From the NCBI RefSeq assembly GCF_001908725.1, contig NZ_CP018725.1, positions 1,922,001 through 1,986,000 on the forward strand: a stretch of DNA of 64,000 bases. Reading direction: 5' to 3'. A program made the position numbers and the translations under genes. Under the pieces are notes generated by a model. That model made no database searches. It saw only the letters and a program-made list of their open reading frames with translations, and was not told the origin of the DNA. Positions 54,516-63,729 of this stretch are shown here, in pieces; positions within the stretch are counted from its first letter, which is position 1; every line of letters begins with the position of its first letter. The DNA is from Xanthomonas vesicatoria ATCC 35937 (GTDB taxonomy: Bacteria; Pseudomonadota; Gammaproteobacteria; Xanthomonadales; Xanthomonadaceae).

Positions 54516-55792
54516 GCCGCGCCTGGTTCGCACGCCCGGGTCTGCGCGCGTTGGCCGCGCTGGCGATGGTCGCACTGGCCGCACCTGCAGCCGCACAGCA
54601 GGTGCTGATCCGCGATGCCACCGTGCACACAGCTACCGCGCAGGGCACGCTGCAACACACCGACGTGCTGGTACAGAACGGGGTGATCCGCGCGATTGGC
54701 AGCAACCTGGCCGCGCCTGCCGATGGCCGCGTGATCGACGCCAGGGGGCGCCCGCTGACGCCGGCCTTGTTCGGCGGCATCACCGAGATCGGCATCGAAG
54801 AAGTGTCAGGCGAAGACAGCACCGTGGACAGCGGCATCAAGCTGGCCGAGCAGCCGATGCGTCCCGAGTTCGACGTCACCCTGGCCTATAACCCCGATTC
54901 GGTGCTGGTGCCGGTGGCGCGTGTGGAGGGCATCGGCTTCACCGCGCTGGGCGCCACCACCAGCGGCGCCTTCATCGCAGGACAAGGCGGCATCGTGCGG
55001 CTGGACGGCAGCCCGGATCCGGTCGGGCCGCATGCGTTGTTCCTCCGCATCGGCGCGGCGGCGTCCGATCTCACCGGCAGCTCGCGTGCGGCGCAATGGA
55101 TGCTGCTCGATCAGCTGGTGGCCGAAGCGCGCGGCCGCGTGCCGGCCGATTCGCCGCATGCCTTGCTGACCCCGATGGGCCGCAGCGTGCTGGCCAAGTA
55201 TCTGGCCGGGCAAGGCCGCATCGTGGTGCAGGTGGAACGCGCCGCCGACATCCGCCAACTGCTGCGCTGGGCACAGCGCGAGAAGGTGCGCATCGCCATC
55301 GCAGGTGGCGCCGAAGCCTGGAAGCTGGCGCCGCAACTGGCGCAGGGCAAGGTGCCGGTGCTGGTCAACGCATTGGCCGATCTACCGGCCACCTTTGATC
55401 AGATCGGCGCCACGCTGGAAAATGCCGCGCGCCTGCGCGCGGCCGGTGTGGAGGTCAGCTTCACCCAGAGCGGGGATGCCTCGCACAACGCGCGCAAGCT
55501 GCGTCAGCTGGCTGGCAATGCGGTAGCCAATGGGCTGCCGTGGGAATCCGGCCTGGCCGGGCTGACCCGCGTGCCCGCAGAGATCTTCGGCGTGGCCGAT
55601 CGTATCGGCAGTATTGCGGTGGGCAAGCAGGCCGATCTGGTGCTGTGGGAAGGCGACCCGCTGGATGTGGCGCATTACGCCGAGCAGGTATGGCTGGGCG
55701 GGCGCGAGATGCCGATGCGCTCGCGCCAGACCGAACTGCGCGACCGCTACCTGAAGCAGGCTGGACCGCTACCGCGTGCGTATCTGAAATAG
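54512..55792 (+). CDS. Amidohydrolase-like protein lacking the metal-binding HxH motif
   Basis: The protein has 426 residues. A signal peptide (ALAALAMVALAAPAAA) is followed by an amidohydrolase composite fold: VLIRDATVHTATAQG at the N-terminal beta-sandwich and GVADRIGSIAVGKQADLVLWEGDPLDVAHY at the C-terminus. At the place of the HxH strand (81-94) the sequence is PLTPALFGGITEIG, so the first metal site is missing. Its start overlaps the previous gene's stop by ATGA, so it is co-translated. A structural or regulatory partner of the upstream enzyme is the best inference. Confidence 0.87.
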   Translation: MSRAWFARPGLRALAALAMVALAAPAAAQQVLIRDATVHTATAQGTLQHTDVLVQNGVIRAIGSNLAAPADGRVIDARGRPLTPALFGGITEIGIEEVSGEDSTVDSGIKLAEQPMRPEFDVTLAYNPDSVLVPVARVEGIGFTALGATTSGAFIAGQGGIVRLDGSPDPVGPHALFLRIGAAASDLTGSSRAAQWMLLDQLVAEARGRVPADSPHALLTPMGRSVLAKYLAGQGRIVVQVERAADIRQLLRWAQREKVRIAIAGGAEAWKLAPQLAQGKVPVLVNALADLPATFDQIGATLENAARLRAAGVEVSFTQSGDASHNARKLRQLAGNAVANGLPWESGLAGLTRVPAEIFGVADRIGSIAVGKQADLVLWEGDPLDVAHYAEQVWLGGREMPMRSRQTELRDRYLKQAGPLPRAYLK

Positions 55793-56062
55793 AGCAGCCA
55801 ACGCGCTGTGCGGCCGCCACGCCAGCGCCGCCGGCGCTGCGAATCGACATGTTCCGCTCGTACACTGCGATTCTTCCGCGCCGGCCGTGCTTCGCTTAGG
55901 ACTGCCCGTTCCCTTCAGCTGCTCGAGCGTGCTGTCTGCGTCGGTGCAAGCGTGTATCGCACGGGATTCGCCAGCCCATGCGCGCGTATGCATGGGCATG
56001 GGCATGGGCCTGCGCATCCATTATCGCCGGCAGCGTGCCGGTATCACTCGCAAGGATTGCCG

Positions 56063-56644
56063 ATGCGGCTGCCATGTCGCCTGCTGTCATCCATCATCGC
56101 TGCCTCCCTGGAATTGCTGCCGCTGTCGGGCATGGCGCAATCGGGATGGATCAACGCCCAGGGCGAGTCGGTTGCAGAATCGCCCAGCCGCAAGACCGTG
56201 CAGGACATGGGCGCCAGCCTGCTGCTGACTCCGGATACGGACTGGCAACAGAAGTGGAACACGCCCAGCGACACCGTCCCGCACTTCACCGAGGCCGACC
56301 ATGTCGCTACGGGCGACACGCTGTTTGTGCTGATCTTCCTGTCCAACCCGGGGCTGGATGCGCAACGACGCGCCGATGTGGTGTGCAGCATCCGCGTCAT
56401 CGACCCCACCGGCCACGCCGCGCAGGACACCGTCGATGCGCCCTGCCTGCAGACGGAAATCGGAGGCGACCCGCGCCATGTCTATCTGGCCCAGGTCAGC
56501 CTGGCGGTGCGTGCGGAGGCGAGCGACCCGCCCGGGCGCTGGCAGGTGCAGGTCACGGTCAACGACCGGCGGCGCGGCATCCGCATTCCGCTTGTCAGCA
56601 GCTTCACCATGGGCCGCCAGCGGCAGCCCGCAAAGACGCCATGA
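56063..56644 (+). CDS. Exported protein of unknown function
   Basis: The protein has 193 residues. It has a signal peptide (LLSSIIAASLELLPLSGMAQ). The mature part has LFVLIFLSNPGLDAQRRADVVCSIRVIDPTG and an Ig-like strand pattern ending GRWQVQVTVNDRRRGIRIPL, which suggests a beta-sandwich. I do not recognise a named family. The ATG at 56063 has AAGGA six nt upstream. It overlaps the next gene by ATGA and heads a set of four small genes. Nothing indicates transfer. Confidence 0.72.
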   Translation: MRLPCRLLSSIIAASLELLPLSGMAQSGWINAQGESVAESPSRKTVQDMGASLLLTPDTDWQQKWNTPSDTVPHFTEADHVATGDTLFVLIFLSNPGLDAQRRADVVCSIRVIDPTGHAAQDTVDAPCLQTEIGGDPRHVYLAQVSLAVRAEASDPPGRWQVQVTVNDRRRGIRIPLVSSFTMGRQRQPAKTP

Positions 56645-57060
56645 ACACGCTGCCGTTGCGTGCGCGGGCGGGCTACTTGCTGATCGCCGTTGCGCTGTTG
56701 CTGATCGAAGTGGCGATCGCTGCCGGATGGATCGGCGGTGCGTGGGTGCGCGGCAGCCTGGGCGATGTGCTCGCCGTGGCGCTGGTCTATTGTGGCCTGC
56801 GTGGCGTGTTTGGCTGTCCGCCGGGGTGGGCCTGCATGTTGGCAATCGGCATCGGCTGCGCGATCGAAGGCTTGCAGGCCATCCATCTGGCCGACCGCCT
56901 TGGCCTGCGTCCCGGCAGTGCGGCCTACATCGCGCTCGGCAACACTGCAACGCTGCATGATGTGCTGATGTATGCCCTCGGCGGCGTTGCGGCTGTCGGC
57001 TGCGATGTGTTGTTGCGGCCTCGGCAACATGCGACACCCGCAGCGCCATTGAGCGATTGA
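56641..57060 (+). CDS. DUF2809 family membrane protein
   Basis: The protein has 139 residues with four predicted TM helices (LLIAVALLLIEVAIAAG, LGDVLAVALVYCGLRGVFG, ACMLAIGIGCAIEGLQ, VLMYALGGVAAVGCDVLL). The pattern of R-Y near the first helix, GD then YxxxR, E-xxQ and a terminal D-x-xxY-xxGG matches DUF2809. The function is unknown. It is translationally coupled to the exported protein upstream, and the next gene starts 21 nt downstream. Confidence 0.85.
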   Translation: MNTLPLRARAGYLLIAVALLLIEVAIAAGWIGGAWVRGSLGDVLAVALVYCGLRGVFGCPPGWACMLAIGIGCAIEGLQAIHLADRLGLRPGSAAYIALGNTATLHDVLMYALGGVAAVGCDVLLRPRQHATPAAPLSD

Positions 57061-57081
57061 TCATGTTTTTCCTGGACTTCC

Positions 57082-57837
57082 ATGACGACCCTTCTGTCTT
57101 CGACCAGTGTTCGCTGGGCTGCCATTGCCACCCTGTTTGCGCTGAGCGCATGCGAGCGCAATCGCGCACCAGCATCGCCATCGCCCGCCGCAGCGATCGC
57201 AGCCTCTGCAACAACACCTGCTCGTGTAGCACTGACGCTGCACTGCCCCGATCTGGACGATGCAGTGCCTGAGGCCGCTGCCATTACCGCCGGCGCGGGC
57301 GATCGCGTGCGGCGCGTAGACGCGCATCGGCTGGAAGTGACAACCGATGTGGGCACGCAGGTGTTCGCCGACAGCCCGCCCTACGATGAGCCGCTGGACG
57401 GCGCCGAGTACCGCTATTGCGATCGCGGCGATGCGTACGTGTTGCTGCATCACCGCGATGGCGACAGTTTTGCCGGCGTGCTGATCGACATCCGCAGCGG
57501 CAGGCAGCTTCCCGGTGGGATCGAAGTGGTGATCGCGCCGGATCGCAGCCGCTATCTGGCCGTGACACAAAGCGACGGCATGGACGGCGAGCAGTGGCGT
57601 GTCCTGGATTTCAACAAGCGCCCATTGATCTCCACCACCAGCATGCTGCTTAGCCAGGATGGCGCCACCGGTATCGCCGAATTGAGCGCACCGACGTGGT
57701 TCGGCACGCAGTTGCAGGCCACCGCCACCTGCCTGAGCGACGACACCCAGCGCTGGCAAGTCCGCCTGACCAACGCGCAAGGCGCATGGAACTGGCAGCC
57801 GCGGCGCGCATGCGACGCCACCGACGCGGCCCAGTGA
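57082..57837 (+). CDS. Lipoprotein of unknown function
   Basis: The protein has 251 residues. The lipobox LSAC places lipidated Cys at residue 24. A Pro/Ala/Ser linker (RNRAPASPSPAAAIAASATTPARV) precedes a soluble region with four further Cys, probably disulfide-bonded (LHCPDLDDAV, YRYCDRGDAYV, ATCLSDDTQ, RRACDATD). I do not recognise the domain. The next gene begins one base after the stop, so co-transcription is nearly certain. Confidence 0.75.
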   Translation: MTTLLSSTSVRWAAIATLFALSACERNRAPASPSPAAAIAASATTPARVALTLHCPDLDDAVPEAAAITAGAGDRVRRVDAHRLEVTTDVGTQVFADSPPYDEPLDGAEYRYCDRGDAYVLLHHRDGDSFAGVLIDIRSGRQLPGGIEVVIAPDRSRYLAVTQSDGMDGEQWRVLDFNKRPLISTTSMLLSQDGATGIAELSAPTWFGTQLQATATCLSDDTQRWQVRLTNAQGAWNWQPRRACDATDAAQ

Positions 57838-57838
57838 G

Positions 57839-58201
57839 ATGATGTTTGCAGGCGGCGGATTGCGCTCGATTCAGCGCGTGGTGCTGCGCCAGGCGCCGGC
57901 CAATCTGCAGCGCGGACTCGAAGCAGTGGGCGGGCGTCTGATCCTCACTGCCGACACACTGTTGTTCCAGCCGCACGCGTTCAATGTGCAAACGCGTTCG
58001 CTTGCCGTTCCACTGAGCGCAATCGTGTCGCTGCAGCCGCGCTGGACACGGCTGTTCGGGCTGCTGCCGGTGGCGCCGACCTCATTGGCCGTGCAGTTGG
58101 ACAACGGCGACGCACATCGCTTCGTCATTGGCAAACGGGACCAATGGATCGCTGCCATAGCCAGCGCACGTGACGCGCTCAGCCAAGCTGGGCAACCTTG
58201 A
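57839..58201 (+). CDS. Small GRAM/PH-like domain protein
   Basis: The protein has 120 residues. It fits a GRAM/PH-type beta-barrel: RLILTADTLLFQPHAFNVQTRSLAVPLSAIVSLQP, then TSLAVQLDNGDAHRFVIGKRDQWIAAIASAR. GRAM domains may bind lipids or proteins, and bacterial members are mostly uncharacterised. No signal peptide is present, so it is cytoplasmic. There are two adjacent ATGs (57839 and 57842). It ends the four-gene set that starts at 56063. Confidence 0.7.
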   Translation: MMFAGGGLRSIQRVVLRQAPANLQRGLEAVGGRLILTADTLLFQPHAFNVQTRSLAVPLSAIVSLQPRWTRLFGLLPVAPTSLAVQLDNGDAHRFVIGKRDQWIAAIASARDALSQAGQP

Positions 58202-58556
58202 ACAGCTGCGACCAGACGCAGCCATCGCGATCATGCATCAACGCCTGCGCCCGTCTCCAGGCCGCAATGCAAGCGTAAACCGCAGTCAGATTCGTGGCTT
58301 AAGTTGGAACCAGGTGCACGCTCCGCATCTTCGGCAGTCGCAGCACAGGTTGCGTCCGTCTAGCATCGCGCAGCGACATCTCGCCCACGTCCTTCCCTCA
58401 ATTAAGAGCGGCTAACAAAACGCAGCGAGCAGCCGTGAGATGGGTGGACGCGCGGAGAAACCGGAGTGTACGAGTGGTACGTACCGCACCGAGCACCCGC
58501 CCCGCCCGCCTGGCAGTGAGCACAGCGGTGTTGGTAGCGGCGCCAAGGAACTGAAC
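58202..58556. other. Gene-free interval upstream of the PL4 gene
   Basis: About 355 bp with no gene, terminator or recognised plant-inducible (PIP) box seen. The PL4 frame stays open leftward, but the signal peptide and ribosome site fix the start at 58557. Confidence 0.45.
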
Positions 58557-60158
58557 ATGCTCCACTTCACCTTGCGCATGCTGGTATGTGCGCTGTGTCT
58601 TTACGGCGGCGTCAGCACACCGGCCATGGCAGCTTTTGGATTCACCCGCAGCGGCGACCGTGTGGTGGTGGACACCGGCGCCGAACTGATGTTTTCGATC
58701 AACGCCAACAACGGCGACATCGTGTCGATGCGCTACCGCGACAACGAGTTGCAGACCACCGAATCCAAGGGATCGCATGTCGCCTCGGGCCTGGGTAGCG
58801 CCAGCGTCGAAGCGCGCGTGGTGGGCGGGGCAGTCGTGGTGTCGGCCAGGGCCGGCGATCTGACCCAGTACTACATCGCACGCAAGGGCCGCAATGCGAT
58901 CTACATGGCCACGTATGCACCGACACGACTGCCGGTAGGCGAGCTGCGCTTCATCGCGCGCCTGAACGTCGCCAAGTTGCCCACCGCGCAGCAGGAGCCC
59001 GACTCCAATGTCGGTACTGCGATCGAAGCCGAAGACGTGTTTCTGCTGCCGGACGGGCGCACTAGCTCCAAGTTCTATTCGGCGCGCCGCATGATCGACG
59101 ACCAGGTACATGGCGTCAGTGGCTCGGCGGTTGCGGTGTTCATGCTGATGGGCGACCGCGAGCATAGTTCCGGCGGGCCGTTCTTCAAGGACATTGCCAC
59201 GCAAAAAACCCGCGTGACACATGAGCTCTACAACTACATGTATTCCGATCACACCCAGACCGAAGCGTTTCGCGGTGGCCTGCATGGTGTCTACGGTCTG
59301 TTGTTTACCGATGGCGGTGCACCGAACCGTGCGCAGCTGAGCACCGACTTTGTGGATGCCACACTGGGTTTGAGCGGCTATCTGGCGAGTAGCGGGCGTG
59401 GCAAGGTGAGCGGGCGGGTTAGCGGGGTGTTGTCCGGCCAACCGGCCGTGGTCGGCTTGCGCAGCGACCAGGCGCAGTACTGGGCCACTGCCAACGGCAG
59501 CGGCGATTATCGGATTTCCAGCGTGCGCCCGGGCCGCTACCGCATGACGCTGTACCAGAACGAGCTGGAAGTGGCGCAACGCGATGTCGACGTAGTTGCC
59601 AATGCCACCGCACAGGCGATGTTGCAGGCCACGGCGTTGCCGGGCACGGTGAAATGGCAGATCGGTGTGCCCGACGGCACGCCGGCCGGATTTCGCCATG
59701 CCGACCTGCTACCGCGTGCGCATCCTTCCGACACACGCATGCGCTGGGCGCCAGTCACCTACACTGTAGGATCGAGCAGCCAGACAAATTTTCCGGCCGT
59801 GCAGTGGCGCAGCGTCAATACGCCCACCCGCATCGACTTCACCCTGGCATTCAATGCGCTCCGCAACTATCGCCTGCGGATTTTCGTGCCGCTGGCGCAG
59901 GCCAGTGCCCGCCCGCAGATCGCCGTCAACGCACGCTGGAATGGCCCGCTTCCTGCCGCACCCAACCAGCCCAAGACGCGCGGCATTATCCGTGGCACCA
60001 CGCGTGGCAACAACACGCTGTACGAGGTGGACATTCCCGCCTCGGCGCTGCAGGCCGGCAGCAACCGCATCGAGATCGGGCTTGCATCGGGATCGCCCGA
60101 CAACGGTTACCTCAGCCCGGCGGTCGTGTTCGACAGCGTCCAGTTGGTAGCGCTTTAA
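58557..60158 (+). CDS. Rhamnogalacturonan lyase, polysaccharide lyase family 4
   Basis: The protein has 533 residues. It cleaves the rhamnogalacturonan I backbone of pectin by beta-elimination. A signal peptide (MLVCALCLYGGVSTPAMA) directs secretion. The catalytic N-terminal domain includes SSKFYSARRMIDDQVHGVSG and ELYNYMYSDHTQTEAFRGGLHGVYGLLFTDGG, typical PL4 blocks with candidate catalytic Lys and His. An Ig-like domain (GRVSGVLSGQPAVVGLRS) and a C-terminal jelly-roll (DFTLAFNALRNYRLRIFVPLA) follow. The ATG at 58557 has AAGGAA six nt upstream. It converges on the GH12 gene. Confidence 0.92.
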   Translation: MLHFTLRMLVCALCLYGGVSTPAMAAFGFTRSGDRVVVDTGAELMFSINANNGDIVSMRYRDNELQTTESKGSHVASGLGSASVEARVVGGAVVVSARAGDLTQYYIARKGRNAIYMATYAPTRLPVGELRFIARLNVAKLPTAQQEPDSNVGTAIEAEDVFLLPDGRTSSKFYSARRMIDDQVHGVSGSAVAVFMLMGDREHSSGGPFFKDIATQKTRVTHELYNYMYSDHTQTEAFRGGLHGVYGLLFTDGGAPNRAQLSTDFVDATLGLSGYLASSGRGKVSGRVSGVLSGQPAVVGLRSDQAQYWATANGSGDYRISSVRPGRYRMTLYQNELEVAQRDVDVVANATAQAMLQATALPGTVKWQIGVPDGTPAGFRHADLLPRAHPSDTRMRWAPVTYTVGSSSQTNFPAVQWRSVNTPTRIDFTLAFNALRNYRLRIFVPLAQASARPQIAVNARWNGPLPAAPNQPKTRGIIRGTTRGNNTLYEVDIPASALQAGSNRIEIGLASGSPDNGYLSPAVVFDSVQLVAL

Positions 60159-60665
60159 CTCCATCGCACACGGGAAAGAGCGGCATGGCCGCCACTGTGC
60201 GAACGCACGTGCAATGGTGGCCGTGGTTTGGCATTGCCATCATTCGCTGCGGGTGCTCAGGCGTTGTGCGCAAATATCACGCTTACAACCATGCACACAG
60301 CAACCATGCGATCACACCTCGCATCGATGGCGAGTGACGCAGTTACTTGGCCGCAATCGACCTGGTGAGCGATACCATCCTCATCAGAGAGAGATGACTG
60401 CTGGAGCAACCATCGCTGCCGCTTAGCGCCTGCAATCTGGTCAAAACGCTTTGACGTCAGGAGGGAGGTTGCCTTTGGCCGCAAGCGCATTGCCGTTGCC
60501 GGCGCTGCCATGCCGAACGCAGATGGGGGCGTACACGTGGGTGTTCGATGCAGCGCAGTTCAGCGGTCGTGGCCATCAAGCAACACCGTGCAGACCGTCA
60601 CTGACACACCGCCTGCATGGACCGACCACTGCGCTGTCGGTCCATGCATGGCTCATCAGGTGCGC
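60159..60665. other. Gene-free interval between convergent PL4 and GH12 genes
   Basis: About 500 bp. It holds a perfect 12-bp inverted repeat (60614-60648). No gene is supportable. Confidence 0.5.
60614..60648 (-). terminator. Hairpin downstream of the GH12 gene
   Basis: A perfect 12-bp stem (tgcatggaccga/tcggtccatgca) with an 11-nt loop lies 18 nt past the GH12 stop. There is no T-run, so it may end or stabilise the transcript. Confidence 0.5.
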
Positions 60666-61481
60666 TTACTTGGCATCCATCGTGGCGCTGACCTTGGCCC
60701 AGCCATTGCCGCGTACCACTTCAAATCCCGCTTCGGCCGCGTGCAGGTACATGCTGTTGTTGTAGCGGCCATCCTTGGAGCGGTTGTTCTGTAGCCACGT
60801 CAAGAACGGCTTGGCATCGATATTGAGATTGCCGCTGGTCTTGAGCGTCGGCTGGCCGGCGGTGCCGGTCGGGATGAAGGTGTACACGTAATAGCCGGCA
60901 CCGGAGTTGAAGCCTTCCCACAGATCGAAGGTGCGCCCGCCTGCAGTGATCACCTTGGTGGCGGTGACCGTGCCGATCGGCCAGGAGTTATGGTCGCCCC
61001 AGATCATCACCTCCAGTTGCGGGTTGCCCTTTGCGGTATCCCAGCGGAAGAAGATGTCGTAGGCAAAATCGCCCGCCAGGTTGGTGCCGCCGGCGCTGTA
61101 GTTGAACTTGAACGGGAGCGAGGAAATCGAGGAAATCTGCTTGGGGAACAGCGTGTCGCTGGTGGGATTCCAGTCGTAATGCCAGCCGCGCACGATCGCC
61201 GGATACCCGTAAAGGTTGTAGTCGGCAAAGTTGAAGGTCACCGTCAGCTCGGGCGTGCTCCCGGTGCCGAAGGTGCCCTGGATGATGTTGTTGGGATCGT
61301 TGAAGTTGTTGACCCACGCGTAGTGGTTGCCAAAGATCTTGTACGGCCCGGCCAGTGCCGCCGGTGCCAGCGCCACCAGGCCGACGGCCAGCGCGGCCTT
61401 CCACCAGCGCGATGCGCGCCGCCGTGTGCTGGGCGCCTGCGCACCGGTCTGGGTGAAGGTATTGGATAGGGTGGTATGCAT
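60666..61481 (-). CDS. Secreted GH12 family glycoside hydrolase (endoglucanase/xyloglucanase)
   Basis: The protein has 271 residues. GH12 enzymes hydrolyse beta-1,4-glucan or xyloglucan with retention. The nucleophile Glu lies in QLEVMIWGDHN (the MIW-type motif), and the acid/base is probably the Glu in EAGFEVVRGNGWAKVSAT. A twin-Arg-like basic N-region (RRRASRWWKAALAVGLVALAPAALAGPY) forms the signal peptide. The ATG at 61481 (MHTTLSNTF) has GGAGAG four nt upstream and is preferred to an ATG at 61493. It converges on PL4, giving a pair of plant-wall enzymes. Confidence 0.9.
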   Translation of the reverse strand: MHTTLSNTFTQTGAQAPSTRRRASRWWKAALAVGLVALAPAALAGPYKIFGNHYAWVNNFNDPNNIIQGTFGTGSTPELTVTFNFADYNLYGYPAIVRGWHYDWNPTSDTLFPKQISSISSLPFKFNYSAGGTNLAGDFAYDIFFRWDTAKGNPQLEVMIWGDHNSWPIGTVTATKVITAGGRTFDLWEGFNSGAGYYVYTFIPTGTAGQPTLKTSGNLNIDAKPFLTWLQNNRSKDGRYNNSMYLHAAEAGFEVVRGNGWAKVSATMDAK

Positions 61482-62047
61482 TGGACTCTCCATGGTGTTC
61501 AGCGCGGGAGCACCGTTGCGATGCCCCGGGACCGCACTGTGGCGGTTGCGGCCGACCCTAGCAGCGGCGCTGCGGCTGGAGCTATAGCGATTCCAGCAAG
61601 GCAGCCCTGCCAAGCGCGATAGCGGGCGCTACCTGGCAGGCCGAGCGTGTCCTGGTCCTCAGTTCATACCCAACTTCCTGGCGATCCGGCATGTACTGCT
61701 CAGCTATGCGCTATCGGCACCGTACGCCAATTGTGCAGAGCCACATGGTCGTGTGTTCACATCGCGATGCGACACCGGAGGCTGCGCTGGTCGGCTGCTG
61801 CCTTGTCCTACGTGCGGGGCAATGGCTCCCGGTCCAACCGGACCGCCATGCCGGGTGCACCCTGTGCAATCTCTAGACTCCGGCGCGCAATCACCCCGAA
61901 CATCGTGACTCACCGCCCTTCGATCGACAGCGTTGGTGCCGCTAGCCATCCCCGCCACGAGTGTTCCGACCGCTGGCTCTACGCGCGGCAGCGGTTTTGC
62001 GATAGCGTTCGCAATTGGATACGACGCAATAGCCGGAGGGGGCGACG
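61482..62047. other. Divergent gene-free region between GH12 and degV genes
   Basis: About 565 bp. It must hold the promoters of both divergent genes. I found no recognisable operator, repeat or small gene. Confidence 0.45.
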
Positions 62048-62992
62048 ATGCGCATCGGAATCGTGGTGGACAGTGCGTGCGATTTGCCGCAGGACTTCAT
62101 CCAATGCAACAACGTGATCGTGCTGCCGATCAGCGTCCGTATCGGCGAGGCCGTGCTGGCCGATCATCGCGATGAAGAAGCCACATTGAGTTTTCTGCAG
62201 GCGCATGTGGCCGAGCGCGGACACGAGGCAGAGACCACACCGTTTTCGGTCAACCAGATCCGCGATCTGTTTCTGCAGCGCCTGGTCATCGATTACGACC
62301 ACGTGTTCTGCCTGACCATCTCCAAGCTGCGCAGCCAGATCTACCACAACGCCATGCAGGCCAGCTTCGCGATCCTCAACGACTACAAGCCGATCCGTCA
62401 GGCTGCAGGTCACAGCTCGCCATTCGCATTGCGCGTAATCGATACCTTGAACCTGTTTGCCGGCCAGGGCGTCACCGCAGTGGAAGCGGTGCGCCTGCGC
62501 GACCAGGGCCAGGGCGTGGCGGCGATTCGCACCCGGCTGGAGCAGCTGGCCGAGCACACGTATGGCTACATGATTCCGCGCGATCTGTATTACCTGCGCG
62601 CACGTGCCCGCACCAAGGGCGATCGCAGCGTGGGGCTGATCGGCGCGGCGCTGGGCAGCGCGCTGGATATCAAACCGGTGCTGCGCGCGTATCGCGGCGT
62701 TACCGAACCGGTGGCCAAGCTCAAGGGCTTCGAGCCGTCGGCCGAGAAACTGTTCGGCTTCACCGTGCGCAAGCTCCGCGAAGGACTGATGACGCCCACC
62801 GTGTGCGTGGGCTATGGCGGCGAGCTGGCCGAGCTGCATGCCCTGCCCGGTTATGCCGCGCTGCAGGCCGCCTGCCAGAGCCATGGCGTGCAATTGTTCG
62901 AAAGCGTGATGAGCCTGACCGGCATGGTCAACGTGGGCAAGGGCGCGCTGGCGGTGGCCTTCGCCGCTGAACCGCACAAGTTTTCCGCCTGA
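62048..62992 (+). CDS. DegV family protein
   Basis: The protein has 314 residues. DegV/FakB-like proteins bind fatty acids in a cleft between two alpha/beta domains. Here the N-terminal RIGIVVDSACDLPQDFI and VLPISVRIGEA, the TTPFSVNQIRDLF region and LTISKLRSQIYHNAMQA fit the family, while the C-terminal part (LIGAALGSALDIKPVLRAYRGVTEPVAKLKGFEPS) is diagnostic. The protein is cytoplasmic. No FakA kinase gene is adjacent, so the fatty-acid role is uncertain. A GGAGGGG ribosome site lies upstream. Confidence 0.88.
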   Translation: MRIGIVVDSACDLPQDFIQCNNVIVLPISVRIGEAVLADHRDEEATLSFLQAHVAERGHEAETTPFSVNQIRDLFLQRLVIDYDHVFCLTISKLRSQIYHNAMQASFAILNDYKPIRQAAGHSSPFALRVIDTLNLFAGQGVTAVEAVRLRDQGQGVAAIRTRLEQLAEHTYGYMIPRDLYYLRARARTKGDRSVGLIGAALGSALDIKPVLRAYRGVTEPVAKLKGFEPSAEKLFGFTVRKLREGLMTPTVCVGYGGELAELHALPGYAALQAACQSHGVQLFESVMSLTGMVNVGKGALAVAFAAEPHKFSA

Positions 62993-63078
62993 AGCCAGCA
63001 CGTGGCGGCGCATGGCCTTCGACGGCGTTCTCACCCGTTCTCGGCTAGTGTGCCGCCGTCATTCAACGGAGTGTATCC

Positions 63079-63417
63079 ATGCCTGTGAGCTACTCGATCA
63101 GCCTGCCCGACCCCAAGCTGGCCCGCGGCAGCGCGCCATCGGTCAGCTTCACCGCCAACGGTGCCGAGGCGTTTGCCGAACAGTTGCAGGCGGCGCTACG
63201 CGACCCGGCCTGGTTTGGCCGCTGGCGCCAGCTGCAGGCCGACCCGGACGAAGTGGACCCCGCGCTAGGCATCACCGATCCATCGGCAACCGTCAGCGGC
63301 AAGCAGGACGATCTGCGCATCGACCTGGTCGCCACTACCAGCATCCCGGGCGACCTGTTCAAGCAACGCATGCAGGCTCTGGCCGGCCACCACTGGCAGA
63401 TGCGCGACGTGCGTTGA
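63079..63417 (+). CDS. Small conserved protein of unknown function
   Basis: The protein has 112 residues and no signal peptide. It begins MPVSYSISLPDPKLARG and ends VATTSIPGDLFKQRMQALAGHHWQMRDVR. It is Asp-rich and soluble. I do not recognise the family. The ATG at 63079 has GGAG about nine nt upstream, and codon usage resembles its neighbours, so it is likely a real gene. A CCCCTCTCCC hairpin follows. Confidence 0.7.
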   Translation: MPVSYSISLPDPKLARGSAPSVSFTANGAEAFAEQLQAALRDPAWFGRWRQLQADPDEVDPALGITDPSATVSGKQDDLRIDLVATTSIPGDLFKQRMQALAGHHWQMRDVR

Positions 63418-63498
63418 CCATGTGCATCAGATAAGCACACAGGCTGCGCCGCAACAGCGCTAGGTCCGGTCAGTCAGAGGCTTCGCGCCATGCTCAAG

Positions 63499-63521
63499 CC
63501 CCTCTCCCATTGGGAGAGGGG
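63499..63521. repeat. CCCCTCTCCC palindrome, copy 3
   Basis: A perfect 10-bp stem with loop att lies between the convergent small gene and fghA. A related but imperfect C/G-rich segment lies at about 63582-63615. The remainder of this 312-bp gap shows no gene. Confidence 0.85.
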
Positions 63522-63729
63522 CTGCGGCGAAGCAGCAGGTGCCCCTCTCTGCACCGAGCGCCGCCCGCACCCTGATCTGCCCCTCCAGGGCACCTTCTCC
63601 CGAGGGAAAGAGGGGGCTACGTGCTAAGCGGCAGCAAGTGGCTCGTGCAACCCATGCTGCATGGAGGCGCACACGTCTACAGCGAGTGCATTCCAGCGCT
63701 GGCTCGCTTGCAACCGCAACACGACACAC

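Noticed and set aside
61482..61700. PIP box (TTCGC-N15-TTCGC) sought upstream of the GH12 gene
   Set aside because: No match on the relevant strand; only isolated gcgat-like pieces were found.
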